The notes beneath the pieces were generated by a model that worked only from the letters and a program-made list of their open reading frames with translations, was not told where the DNA came from and made no database searches. This document shows positions 33,328 through 41,725 of a stretch of 64,000 nucleotides of DNA, one piece after another (the stretch's first letter is position 1; every line of letters starts with the position of its first letter). Where the stretch lies: assembly GCA_910588865.1 (NCBI GenBank), contig CAJUSJ010000011.1, forward strand, positions 1 to 64,000. Reading direction: 5' to 3'. This DNA is from an uncultured Lachnospiraceae bacterium (GTDB lineage: Bacteria; Bacillota; Clostridia; Lachnospirales; Lachnospiraceae). The translations under genes were made by a program, and so were the position numbers.

Positions 33328-34160
33328 TGAAAAAAATAAAAATTTCCCCAGGAGGCTGTTTTGCCTATATTTATTTAACGATTCTGTCACTTACATGCAT
33401 ATTTCCTCTTTTATGGCTGTTGGTTTCTGCCTTTAAATCCTCAGGGGAAATGCTGGCTGATCCCACCGGGTTTTTCCCAAAGGCGTGGACACTGGAGAAT
33501 TTTAAGACGGTCCTGTTTACACTGAGCTTTACTGTCAATATCAAAAACAGCCTGATTGTGGCCTTAGTCACTACCGTCATCGCTACCACGGTCTCGGCTC
33601 TGGCAGCCTATGGAATCATCCGGTTTTTCCCAAAGCTGGGGAACGTGATGACAAAGCTTTTAATAACCACCTATATGTTTCCTTCGATTATGCTTGTCAT
33701 CCCCTATGCGGTGGTGATGCGTACTATCCATCTGACCAACAACCGTGTGGGCCTGGTATTGGTTTATATGTCCTTCAGTGTGCCATATGCTGTCTGGATG
33801 CTGGTTGGTTTCTTTAAGACAGTCCCCATAGCCATTGAAGAATCCGGCCGGATCGATGGGGCCAACCGCTTCCAGGTATTTACAATGCTGGTACTTCCCT
33901 TAGTTCGTCCGGGCCTGGTATCCACAGCCATCTATGTATTCATCAATGCCTGGAATGAATTTTTGTATGCCCTGCTGTTGATCAGCTCCTCCTCCAAGCA
34001 GACCCTTTCGGTAGCGGTAAAAACCCTGGAGGGCGCGGATATTCTCAACTGGGGTTCCATGATGGCCGCAAGCGCGATTGTTGTTCTTCCATCCATTATC
34101 TTTTTCTGTCTCATCCAGAATAAGATCGCGGGCGGTCTGGCTGATGGAGCTGTCAAATAA
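33327..34160 (+). CDS. sugar ABC transporter permease (MalG type)
   Basis: A 277-aa permease with an EAA loop EESGRIDGANRFQVFTMLVL and terminal hydrophobic segment IVVLPSIIFFCLIQ. I choose the GTG at 33327-33329, which shares one base with the preceding TAG (TAGTG) and has AAGGAGGAACGC upstream, so translation is coupled. It forms the channel with the preceding permease. Confidence 0.9.
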   Translation: MKKIKISPGGCFAYIYLTILSLTCIFPLLWLLVSAFKSSGEMLADPTGFFPKAWTLENFKTVLFTLSFTVNIKNSLIVALVTTVIATTVSALAAYGIIRFFPKLGNVMTKLLITTYMFPSIMLVIPYAVVMRTIHLTNNRVGLVLVYMSFSVPYAVWMLVGFFKTVPIAIEESGRIDGANRFQVFTMLVLPLVRPGLVSTAIYVFINAWNEFLYALLLISSSSKQTLSVAVKTLEGADILNWGSMMAASAIVVLPSIIFFCLIQNKIAGGLADGAVK

Positions 34161-34189
34161 TAAAAAATTTAAAAGGAGAAAAGAAAGCT

Positions 34190-35299
34190 ATGAAAGAGAT
34201 TGGTTACGCGATTATTGGCACCGGATATTTCGGTGCCGAACTGGGACGCATTTTAAACGAGCAGGAAGGCGCCAGAGTGGTTGCTGTCCTTGATCCGGAA
34301 AACGCCCGGACCATCGCGGAAGAATACGGATGCGATGTAGAAACAGATCTGGACACATTGTGTTCCCGGGATGATGTAGATGCCGTTATTGTGGCTACCC
34401 CCAATTATCTCCACAAGGAACCCGTAATCACCGCAGCGCGGCACAAAAAACATATCTTCTGCGAAAAGCCCATTGCCCTGTCCTATAAGGACTGTGATGA
34501 GATGGTAAAAGCAGCGGAGGAAAACGGGGTCATCTTCATGGCGGGACATGTGATGAACTTTTTCCGCGGCATCCGCCACACAAAACAACTGATTGCCCAG
34601 GGAAAGATCGGAAGGGTGCTCTATGCCCATTCTGCCCGCAACGGCTGGGAGGAGCCGCAGCCGGAGATATCCTGGAAAAAGATTCGTTCCAAATCCGGCG
34701 GACATCTTTACCATCACATTCATGAGCTGGACTGCATTCAGTTTATCATGGGCCCGGCAGCCACCGTCACCATGACCGGCGGCAACGCGGCCCACCGGGG
34801 CGAACAGTTCGGAGATGAGGATGACATGCTGTTCCTCAATCTGGAATTCGGAAACGGTACCTACGGGATCTGTGAATATGGTTCCGCGTTCCACTGGCCG
34901 GAGCACTATGTCCTGGTGCAGGGGACAAAAGGAGCCATCCGGGTAGATATGTGCAATGTTGCCATGACCGTCAAGCTCAGTGACGGCACGGAGGAGCATT
35001 ATCTGGTACATGAAACCCAGGAGGAGGATGATGACCGCACCCGCATATACCACAGTACAGAAATGGACGGTGCCATTCAGTACGGCCATCCCGGCAAAAA
35101 GCCCCCTCTGTGGCTCCACGGCATTATGAAAAACGAGATGAAATATTTTAACGGGATTATGCATGGAGATGCCATTCCGGAAGAATTTATGCCCCTGATG
35201 ACCGGCGAAGCGGCCCGGGCCGCCATCGCGACCGCGGACGCCGCGACCCTCTCCATCCAGGAGAACCGGAAAGTATCTGTGTCAGAAGTCCGAAATTAA
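34190..35299 (+). CDS. nanOx: NanOx-like Gfo/Idh/MocA oxidoreductase (2,7-anhydro-Neu5Ac to Neu5Ac)
   Basis: A 369-aa NAD(P)-dependent protein. It has a Rossmann fold (AIIGTGYFGAELGRILNEQ), the Gfo/Idh CEKPIALS motif and a substrate domain with HARNGWEE-like, GGHLYHHIHELDCIQF and MTGGN segments. Size, sequence pattern and position after sialic-acid-type permeases match the R. gnavus RgNanOx/E. coli YjhC group, which interconverts 2,7-anhydro-Neu5Ac and Neu5Ac through a reversible redox cycle. A different sugar oxidoreductase is possible, but the nanA/epimerase context supports sialic acid. Confidence 0.78.
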   Translation: MKEIGYAIIGTGYFGAELGRILNEQEGARVVAVLDPENARTIAEEYGCDVETDLDTLCSRDDVDAVIVATPNYLHKEPVITAARHKKHIFCEKPIALSYKDCDEMVKAAEENGVIFMAGHVMNFFRGIRHTKQLIAQGKIGRVLYAHSARNGWEEPQPEISWKKIRSKSGGHLYHHIHELDCIQFIMGPAATVTMTGGNAAHRGEQFGDEDDMLFLNLEFGNGTYGICEYGSAFHWPEHYVLVQGTKGAIRVDMCNVAMTVKLSDGTEEHYLVHETQEEDDDRTRIYHSTEMDGAIQYGHPGKKPPLWLHGIMKNEMKYFNGIMHGDAIPEEFMPLMTGEAARAAIATADAATLSIQENRKVSVSEVRN

Positions 35300-35337
35300 G
35301 GAATAAGTCTCCTCTCGGAGCCCGCGCCCATAGAAAA

Positions 35338-35385
35338 GCCGACACCGGCAGCCGTCTGACTGGGTCAAAGGCTGCCGGCACCGGC
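35338..35385. terminator. bidirectional terminator between nanOx and the AraC gene
   Basis: GCCGACACCGGCAGCC (35338-35353) can pair with GGCTGCCGGCACCGGC (35370-35385), with two mismatches/wobbles and a 16-nt loop. It lies between convergent genes. T-runs are poor on both sides. Confidence 0.6.
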
Positions 35386-35395
35386 GGATTATGGT

Positions 35396-36286
35396 TTATA
35401 TTCTGGCATTTTTCCGATATTCATAGGGTGAAGTACCGAAATAGCCGCGGAAAACGCGCGTAAAATAACCCGGATTCTCATAGCCAACCTCATAAGCGAT
35501 TGTGGAGATGGGTTTATCTGATATAAGAAGCTGCCGCGCGGCTGTGGACATACGCAGTTCCACCACATATTCGCCCACTGTTTTGCCGCTCTGCTCCTTA
35601 AAAAGCCTCCGCAGTGATGATTTGCAGATGCCAACCATCTCGCTTAAAAATTCCAGGCTGAACTGCTCATCCATATGACTGTTAAGATAGTCCATTACCA
35701 CCCGGATCCGCGGATCCTGCTTATACCGCCTGGAGCTGGCTTCCCGGTGTTGCAGCGCGTCTGCCATGTGGCTGGCTTCCGGCTGGGAATCATTTTCGGG
35801 AACCGTATCCCCGGAATGTTCTACCAGCCAGGCCACAATCAATTCCAGATTCCCCCGGATGCGGAACATCTTCCCCGCGTTCTGGGCCGTGGAAGTGACG
35901 GCATTTTTGTACAGCTCTTCAAAATACGGCAGCACACCTGCCTCCTGACGGACTTTGGTGACTGTCTTAATATGAAAATAATCGGACAGAAAATCTCCCG
36001 CTTCCATCTGTGTGGAAAGCCGAAACCGGATACTGTAGAACTCAAAGTAATCCCCTAAAGTGCTGCATGCCAGACGGCATCCTTCCGGAATATACACAAT
36101 CTGCTTTTCATGTACCACGATTTTCCGTCCGTCAATGATAAAGACAGCATCGCCCTTGACAATATAGCGCACCATGTTGTATGGGATATAGGATTCCGGG
36201 TAAGTCCAGCCGGTCCTGAAAACGTATCTGCCCGCATAGAGAAAATTAAACCGCATAGCGGTATATAGCGCCTGTTTAATCTCCAT
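35396..36286 (-). CDS. AraC-family regulator of the sialic-acid locus
   Basis: A 296-aa protein. The N-terminal cupin-like sensor domain (about 25-120: YNMVRYIVKGDAVFIIDGRK) is followed by a C-terminal double HTH (about 195-290: LEFLSEMVGICKSSLRRLFK and ISTIAYEVGYENPGYFTRVF, then GTSPYEYRK). It starts 5 bp after yhcH and is cotranscribed with it, divergent from nanA and convergent with nanOx. It probably activates the locus in response to a sialic-acid metabolite; AGCGTTT boxes are candidate sites. Confidence 0.88.
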   Translation of the reverse strand: MEIKQALYTAMRFNFLYAGRYVFRTGWTYPESYIPYNMVRYIVKGDAVFIIDGRKIVVHEKQIVYIPEGCRLACSTLGDYFEFYSIRFRLSTQMEAGDFLSDYFHIKTVTKVRQEAGVLPYFEELYKNAVTSTAQNAGKMFRIRGNLELIVAWLVEHSGDTVPENDSQPEASHMADALQHREASSRRYKQDPRIRVVMDYLNSHMDEQFSLEFLSEMVGICKSSLRRLFKEQSGKTVGEYVVELRMSTAARQLLISDKPISTIAYEVGYENPGYFTRVFRGYFGTSPYEYRKNARI

Positions 36287-36290
36287 AGGG

Positions 36291-36764
36291 CTACCGGTTC
36301 AGCATTTGGATGCTGATTTTGGCCACACATTTCCTGCTGGTCGCGGGGGTATCCTTCAAAATCAGAGCCGGGCGGTGGGCATCCCAGGGAAAGAATACGG
36401 CAAAACATCCGGCGGTCGCCAAAAGAATGCTCTCGTCGGCAACATTTTCAAGTAATTTAATATCATTCTCAGGGCGATCCTCAAAGATCTCCTCTGTTCC
36501 CAGATAGGGAGCTACGCCGATGCGCTCTCCGCCTTCGGGCCAATACATCAAGTCAATATATTTTTCATGGACTTCCGGATGGGAACCCTCAAAAGGATGG
36601 GTGGTCATATCCATCACATTGACATAAATATCATCTCCCCGCAGCTCATACCGTCCGGGAGCCAGGCTTAACATGTCCGTAGTTTCAAAATAACGCAGAA
36701 CGTCGCGGATTGCCTTAGGGCATGCCGTATAAGGATTTTTAGTGCCGAGTTTTGAGAAAATCAT
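36291..36764 (-). CDS. nanQ: YhcH/YjgK/YiaL family sugar anomerase
   Basis: A 157-aa DUF386 cupin-fold protein with GRYELRGDDIYVNV, EVHEKYIDLMYWPEGGERIG and a terminal FFPWDAHRPAL. E. coli YhcH (NanQ) accelerates anomer interconversion of sialic acid and related amino sugars, fitting this locus. I choose the ATG at 36762-36764 with GGAGG 5 bases upstream; the open frame extends further but lacks a site. Confidence 0.85.
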   Translation of the reverse strand: MIFSKLGTKNPYTACPKAIRDVLRYFETTDMLSLAPGRYELRGDDIYVNVMDMTTHPFEGSHPEVHEKYIDLMYWPEGGERIGVAPYLGTEEIFEDRPENDIKLLENVADESILLATAGCFAVFFPWDAHRPALILKDTPATSRKCVAKISIQMLNR

Positions 36765-36977
36765 AAGGACCTCCATTTTTCTTTTTGCTATTTCGGGAAA
36801 CTTATAACAGTCCGAACAACTCCCAAAACCGTCGCGGAACCTTTCGTGATCCGCCGGCACTTTGGCCTGCTGCCATTATATTTTCGTTCGGTCAGCGGGG
36901 TGAACCCGCAAACCTATCCGAACTGCTACAGACAGAGTAACATATTTTCACCATATTTTTCAATATTCGCTTGATAT

Positions 36978-36989
36978 TTTAGCGTTTTG
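36978..36989 (+). promoter_or_regulatory. AGCGTTTT box upstream of nanA
   Basis: TTTTAGCGTTTT (36978-36989), about 60 bp upstream of the nanA start, repeats the box seen upstream of the ABC operon. TTGATA (36971-36976) nearby could serve as -35. The rest of 36765-37046 shows no gene. Confidence 0.4.
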
Positions 36990-37046
36990 TACCATTATTT
37001 GTCATTTAGGTATTTACACTACTATAAAAATCAGGAGGAAAACATC

Positions 37047-37952
37047 ATGAGTTTAAAGAAATATCAGGGAGTAATCCCGGCCTTTTACGCCTGTTATGAC
37101 AGGGCGGGAGCGGTGTCGCCGGAGGGGGTCCGGGCTCTGACCAGATATCTGATGGGAAAAGGGGTAACCGGGCTCTACGTAGGCGGTTCATCTGGGGAGT
37201 GCGTCTACCAGTCTGTCGAGGACCGGAAAATTACCCTGGAAAATGTCATGGCCGAGGCCCGGGGTAAAACAACCGTCATCGCCCACGTTGCCTGCAACAA
37301 TACATCTGACAGCCAGGAACTTGCCCGCCACGCGCAGGAGGCCGGCGTTGACGCGATCGCGGCAATCCCGCCAATCTATTTTCATTTACCGGAACACGCG
37401 ATCGCGGGGTACTGGAATGATATTTCCGAAGCCGCCCCCAATACGGACTTCATTATCTACAATATTCCCCAGTTAGCCGGCGTAAGCCTCACCATATCCC
37501 TGCTGCGGGAAATGAAAAAAAATCCCCGGGTCATTGCCGTTAAAAATTCTTCCATGCCGGTACAGGACATTCAGATCTTCAAAGCAGAAGGCGTAGAGGT
37601 ATTCAACGGGCCTGACGAGCAGTTTATTGCCGGACTGGCCATGGGGGCAATCGGCGGAATCGGCGGAACCTACAGCGCTATGCCGGAATTGTTTATCAAG
37701 GCCCGGGAGGCCTTTCTTTCAGGCCGGACGGAGCTGGCCCTGGATATCCAGAATGAGATCAACCGCGTCATATATAAACTGTGCTCGGCACACGGCAACA
37801 TGTATGCGGTCATCAAAGCGGTTCTCCGCGAACAGGGCGGACCGGATATCGGAGGAGTCCGCAAACCCCTGGCAAACTTAAAAGAAGGGGACATGGAGAT
37901 TGTCAAAGAATGTGTCCTTATGATAGAAGCTGCCATTAAAAAATACTGTTGA
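37047..37952 (+). CDS. nanA: N-acetylneuraminate lyase (DHDPS superfamily)
   Basis: A 301-aa class I aldolase. GVTGLYVGGSSGECVYQSVE provides the pyruvate carboxylate-binding GGS(S/T)GE motif, IIYNIPQLAGV the active-site Tyr, and VIAVKNSS the Schiff-base Lys. GGIGGTYSAMPE follows. Context favours the NanA reaction (Neu5Ac to ManNAc plus pyruvate) over dihydrodipicolinate synthase. The ATG has AGGAGGAAAAC upstream. It is divergent from yhcH-araC and lies 48 bp before the epimerase gene. Confidence 0.9.
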   Translation: MSLKKYQGVIPAFYACYDRAGAVSPEGVRALTRYLMGKGVTGLYVGGSSGECVYQSVEDRKITLENVMAEARGKTTVIAHVACNNTSDSQELARHAQEAGVDAIAAIPPIYFHLPEHAIAGYWNDISEAAPNTDFIIYNIPQLAGVSLTISLLREMKKNPRVIAVKNSSMPVQDIQIFKAEGVEVFNGPDEQFIAGLAMGAIGGIGGTYSAMPELFIKAREAFLSGRTELALDIQNEINRVIYKLCSAHGNMYAVIKAVLREQGGPDIGGVRKPLANLKEGDMEIVKECVLMIEAAIKKYC

Positions 37953-38000
37953 CAAACCGGGGACCGGCAAGTCCTCCCCGTTTTAAAAAGGAGAGCGAAA

Positions 38001-39209
38001 ATGGATCGTCAAAAATTACAGGACGCGCGGCAATGGGCGCGCCGGGAACTGGAGGTTTCCGCCCGATTCTGGCTGGAACACGGGATTGATCAGGAACACG
38101 GAGGGATTTACACCTGCTTAGACCGGAAAGGCCAGGTATACTCCACCGACAAAAGTGTATGGATGCAGGGACGCTGCGGCTGGATCTATAGTTTTCTCTG
38201 CCATACCTATGGTATCCGGCAGGAGTGGCTTAAGGCCTCTGAGACCTGTCTGGATTTTATGGAAAAATACTGCGTCAACCATCAGGCCAAAGGCCGTATG
38301 TATTTCACTGTCACCGCCGAGGGCAAACCTCTTCGCCAACGCCGTTACTGCTACTCCGAGGCATTCTATGCCCTGGCCAACGGGGAATATTACGGCATTA
38401 CCGGAAAAGAGGAACATCTGATCCGGGCGCGGCGGGCATATGACCTGTACTGGGACTTAAATCACGGAATGCCGGACCCCACAGGCTTAGGCCCTAAGAC
38501 GATACCTGAAACCCGCTCGGGCCGTTCCTTCGGGATTCCGATGATTATTTTAAATGTCACTAGTGTGATGCGCCGCGTGGATCCCCAGCGGATAGAACTG
38601 TATGATGAGAGAGCAAAAGAATGTGTGGATGATATTTTCAGATATCATGTCAAGCCAGAACTTCACTGTGTCCTGGAAAATGTGGCGGTTGATGGCACTC
38701 CAAGGCTTTATTACACCGAGGGGCGTACCGTCAATCCGGGACATGATATAGAAGGGGTATGGTTTCTTCTGGAGTATGCGAAACAGACCAACAACCAGCA
38801 GTTAGTCCATCAGGCTGCCCAGATCTTTGATTGGGCCATTGAAGCCGGATGGGATCAGGAATACGGCGGGCTCTTATATTTTATTGATGCCCTGGGCAAA
38901 CCGCCGGAGGCATACGAGCACGATATGAAGCTGTGGTGGCCCCATAATGAGATACTGATCTCCTCCCTGATGCTTTACCGGGACACGAAAGATGAGAAAT
39001 ATCTGGATTGGTTCTATCGGACTATGGACTACTGCAAGGCCCATTTCGCGGACCCGGAATATGGGGAATGGTACGGCTATCTCCGCCGGGACGGGCTTCC
39101 GACCATGCCCAGCACTAAGGGAAGCACGTTTAAAGGGCCCTTTCACATGCCCCGCGGCATGATCTTTACGGATATGATAATTACGGAAATTTTGGCAAAG
39201 CAGGAATAA
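38001..39209 (+). CDS. N-acylglucosamine 2-epimerase (renin-binding protein type)
   Basis: A 402-aa AGE-family (alpha/alpha)6 barrel with EHGGIYTCLDRKGQVY, WMQGRCGWIYSFL, YCYSEAFYALA, the GHDIEG and WWPHNE histidine motifs, and a terminal KGPFHMPRGM. It would convert ManNAc, the NanA product, to GlcNAc directly. This makes NanK/NanE unnecessary, as in Bacteroides-type sialic-acid catabolism. GGAGAG precedes the ATG. Confidence 0.9.
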   Translation: MDRQKLQDARQWARRELEVSARFWLEHGIDQEHGGIYTCLDRKGQVYSTDKSVWMQGRCGWIYSFLCHTYGIRQEWLKASETCLDFMEKYCVNHQAKGRMYFTVTAEGKPLRQRRYCYSEAFYALANGEYYGITGKEEHLIRARRAYDLYWDLNHGMPDPTGLGPKTIPETRSGRSFGIPMIILNVTSVMRRVDPQRIELYDERAKECVDDIFRYHVKPELHCVLENVAVDGTPRLYYTEGRTVNPGHDIEGVWFLLEYAKQTNNQQLVHQAAQIFDWAIEAGWDQEYGGLLYFIDALGKPPEAYEHDMKLWWPHNEILISSLMLYRDTKDEKYLDWFYRTMDYCKAHFADPEYGEWYGYLRRDGLPTMPSTKGSTFKGPFHMPRGMIFTDMIITEILAKQE

Positions 39210-39217
39210 ATGAGAGA

Positions 39218-39267
39218 AGGAGGGAGGCTGCCCCATGGACCCCAATCCATAAGGCAGCCTGTCTCCT
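39218..39267. terminator. bidirectional terminator between epimerase gene and malQ
   Basis: AGGAGGGAGGCTGCC (39218-39232) pairs with GGCAGCCTGTCTCCT (39253-39267) with a two-base mismatch and a 20-nt loop, between convergent genes. Confidence 0.65.
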
Positions 39268-39282
39268 CGATATCCGCTTCTA

Positions 39283-40797
39283 TTATTTAATATGCCACTG
39301 CTTTCCCAGCCTCCCATACCGTCTCGCGGTATCATAGATCTCCTTTTGCAATTCCTCTGTCAGTTCCTCCCTGGTGATCCTCCACTTCCAGTTGGTCCCC
39401 ACAGTGGAGGGTTTATTCATGCGGCTGGAATTGTCATACCCCAGATAGTCCTGCATGGGGATAACGCACAGCTTTGCCCTGCTCCTCATGATCAGGCTGA
39501 TAAAGGGTTTATACAGATATTTCCTGGGGGTGTACTGGTCGCACAGATACTCTCTGGCCATGGCCATCTCCTCTTTGCTGATGCTGCCAAACCAACCTGC
39601 CAAAGTCTCGTTGTCGTGGGTTCCCGTGTAGGCCACACAGTTCTCCGTGTAATTGTGGGGCAGGTAATCGCTGGCGCTTCCCGTATCCCTGGAATCAAAG
39701 GCGAACTCCAGCACCTTCATACCCGGAAAACCACTGTCTTCCACCAATTTTCTCACAGAATCCGTCACATATCCCAGATCCTCGGCAATAACCTCCCGGT
39801 CCCCAAGCACTTCCTTCATCCGGTTGAACAGCCCGATCCCAGGCCCCTTCTGCCACGTTCCGTTGATAGCGGTTTCGGCTCCATAGGGGATGGAATAGTA
39901 CTGGTCAAATCCACGGAAATGGTCGATCCGTACCACGTCGTACAGCTCAAAGCAATATCCAAGCCTTTCCATCCACCACTGATAGCCAGTGCTCTCATGG
40001 TAATCCCATTGATACAGAGGATTGCCCCACAGCTGTCCGTTGGCGGCAAATCCATCCGGCGGACAGCCCGCGACCGCCACAGGAACATTATTCTCATCTA
40101 ATTGAAACAATTCCGGCCTGGCCCAGGCGTCGGCGCTGTCCATGGCCACATAGATAGGGATGTCGCCGATAAGCTTCACCCCATTCTCGTTGGCATATGC
40201 TTTCAGCTTCATCCACTGTTTGTGGAACAGATACTGGAGATACTGGTGGAACTCGATCTCAAAATACTGTTCCTTCCTGTAGTAATCCAGGGCATTGCCC
40301 CATCTCAGCCGGATATCTTCCGCCCACTGGGTCCAGGGCTTTCCGCCAAACCGCTCCTTCACGGCCATAAACAGCCCGTAGTCCTTCAGCCACCAGCTGT
40401 TTTTCTCCACAAATGCCAGATACTCCTGGTTTTCGCTGACATGGCTTCTCTCGTAAGCCTTCCTCAGAAGAGGATACCGCCCCAGATACATTTTCTCATA
40501 ATCAATATTCCTGGGATCATCCCCGAAATCCACGGCCCCGCATTCCTCCTCTGTCAGCACTCCCTCCTGGATCAGCTCCTCAAGGCTGATAAAATAGGGG
40601 TTGCCCGCATAGGTGGAAAAGGACTGATAGGGCGAATCCCCGAAACTGGTAGGCACCAGAGGCAGGATCTGCCAGTAACTCTGCCCCGCCCCCTTCAGCC
40701 AGTCCACAAAGTCATAGGCGCTTTTAGAAAAACACCCGATGCCGTACTTAGACGGCAGGCTGGTAATGGGCAATAAAATCCCTGCTGTTCGATCCAT
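39283..40797 (-). CDS. malQ: 4-alpha-glucanotransferase (amylomaltase, GH77)
   Basis: A 504-aa enzyme beginning MDRTAGILLPITSLPSKYGI. GH77 landmarks: the KLIGDIPIYVAMDSADAW region, VRIDHFRGFDQYYSIPYG (nucleophile Asp region), VIAEDLGYVT (acid Glu) and YTGTHDNETLAGW. It transfers glucan units between maltodextrins and frees glucose. I choose the ATG at 40795-40797; an upstream frame overlaps the EEP gene. It is the last gene of the maltose PTS operon. Confidence 0.95.
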   Translation of the reverse strand: MDRTAGILLPITSLPSKYGIGCFSKSAYDFVDWLKGAGQSYWQILPLVPTSFGDSPYQSFSTYAGNPYFISLEELIQEGVLTEEECGAVDFGDDPRNIDYEKMYLGRYPLLRKAYERSHVSENQEYLAFVEKNSWWLKDYGLFMAVKERFGGKPWTQWAEDIRLRWGNALDYYRKEQYFEIEFHQYLQYLFHKQWMKLKAYANENGVKLIGDIPIYVAMDSADAWARPELFQLDENNVPVAVAGCPPDGFAANGQLWGNPLYQWDYHESTGYQWWMERLGYCFELYDVVRIDHFRGFDQYYSIPYGAETAINGTWQKGPGIGLFNRMKEVLGDREVIAEDLGYVTDSVRKLVEDSGFPGMKVLEFAFDSRDTGSASDYLPHNYTENCVAYTGTHDNETLAGWFGSISKEEMAMAREYLCDQYTPRKYLYKPFISLIMRSRAKLCVIPMQDYLGYDNSSRMNKPSTVGTNWKWRITREELTEELQKEIYDTARRYGRLGKQWHIK

Positions 40798-40843
40798 ATT
40801 TTTCCCTTCCCCTCTCAATATTTTTGTAAAAAGTCGCGGCTTT

Positions 40844-41680
40844 TTATATGGTTGCCATGACCCCATAGTGATCCGAGACCACCGGATCCTTCTCTCCGTC
40901 GCAGATCACCTCTGACTTTTGAACAGGAACCTTGTGTCCGCACCAGATGTAGTCAATGCGCATGCCCGGCTGTTGTCGGCCTTCCTGCCTCCAGCCGTCG
41001 ATGACCTGGCCCACGGTGATGCCCCTGTCTTTTTCCTCTGCCAGGTCATAGGTGTCCAGCCAACCGGAAGCTTTCACATAATCATACCCCTGGCCTCTTT
41101 TGTCGTCAGGGCTGTTAAAGTCTCCCATGATCCAGACAGTGGTTCCCCTGTCCAGATGCCTTTTCAGCCCTTCCCGGACCCGGTCCCAGTGGCAGGCAAA
41201 GGGCTCCTCCTCATCTGCCCACCAGCCCATATGGACGGAATAAAACCACTGCCCTCCTGCCTGGATCCCCGCGATCCTCCTGGTCTTCCAGTTGGTAAAT
41301 GACTGGCTTTGGCTGATAAAAAACTGCTCTGTGTCCTCTATGGGCTCCAGGGAAAACAGAGCCAGGCCCTCCTCGTAAATGTCATATCCCAGCTTTGCCG
41401 GAATCCAGGTCCAATGATAGAAAAGCCCCCCTTCTCTCAAGATCCTCGCCAGATTCCAGGCGTGATTGTCCTGCCGGATAGGTCCGTCAAAACCGCCGCA
41501 TGGCCTGTAGCCGCTCTCCGGCGGGACCGCCTTTAAGGGAGGGCTGGATATGGTCTGATTGACCTCCTGGAGGGCCATGACGGCTGGCCTCTCCCTGATC
41601 ACCAGGTCCCCGAAAAACCGCAGCTTTTTTTCATAGTCCGGCTCCGCCAGGCTGTGGGTATTTAATGTCAGCAGCTTCAT
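40844..41680 (-). CDS. endonuclease/exonuclease/phosphatase (EEP) family hydrolase
   Basis: A 278-aa EEP fold: LLTLNTHSLAEPD (metal Asn), MALQEVNQTI (catalytic Glu), YSVHMGWW (His), WIMGDFNSPDD (Asp/Asn) and DPVVSDHYGVMA (Asp-His dyad). No signal peptide is seen. Family members cleave phosphodiester or phosphomonoester bonds in nucleic acids, inositol lipids or other substrates. Here the gene sits between a maltose-type PTS gene and malQ, spaced 45 and 46 bp, so a role linked to sugar phosphates is possible but unproven. Confidence 0.85.
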   Translation of the reverse strand: MKLLTLNTHSLAEPDYEKKLRFFGDLVIRERPAVMALQEVNQTISSPPLKAVPPESGYRPCGGFDGPIRQDNHAWNLARILREGGLFYHWTWIPAKLGYDIYEEGLALFSLEPIEDTEQFFISQSQSFTNWKTRRIAGIQAGGQWFYSVHMGWWADEEEPFACHWDRVREGLKRHLDRGTTVWIMGDFNSPDDKRGQGYDYVKASGWLDTYDLAEEKDRGITVGQVIDGWRQEGRQQPGMRIDYIWCGHKVPVQKSEVICDGEKDPVVSDHYGVMATI

Positions 41681-41725
41681 AAGAACTCTTCCCCCTTTTA
41701 TTATGGGCTTTCGCCGGACTCATGG

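Noticed and set aside
34253..35164. 303-codon minus-strand frame
   Set aside because: It is antisense to the NanOx-like gene, which has full domain support and a good ribosome binding site.
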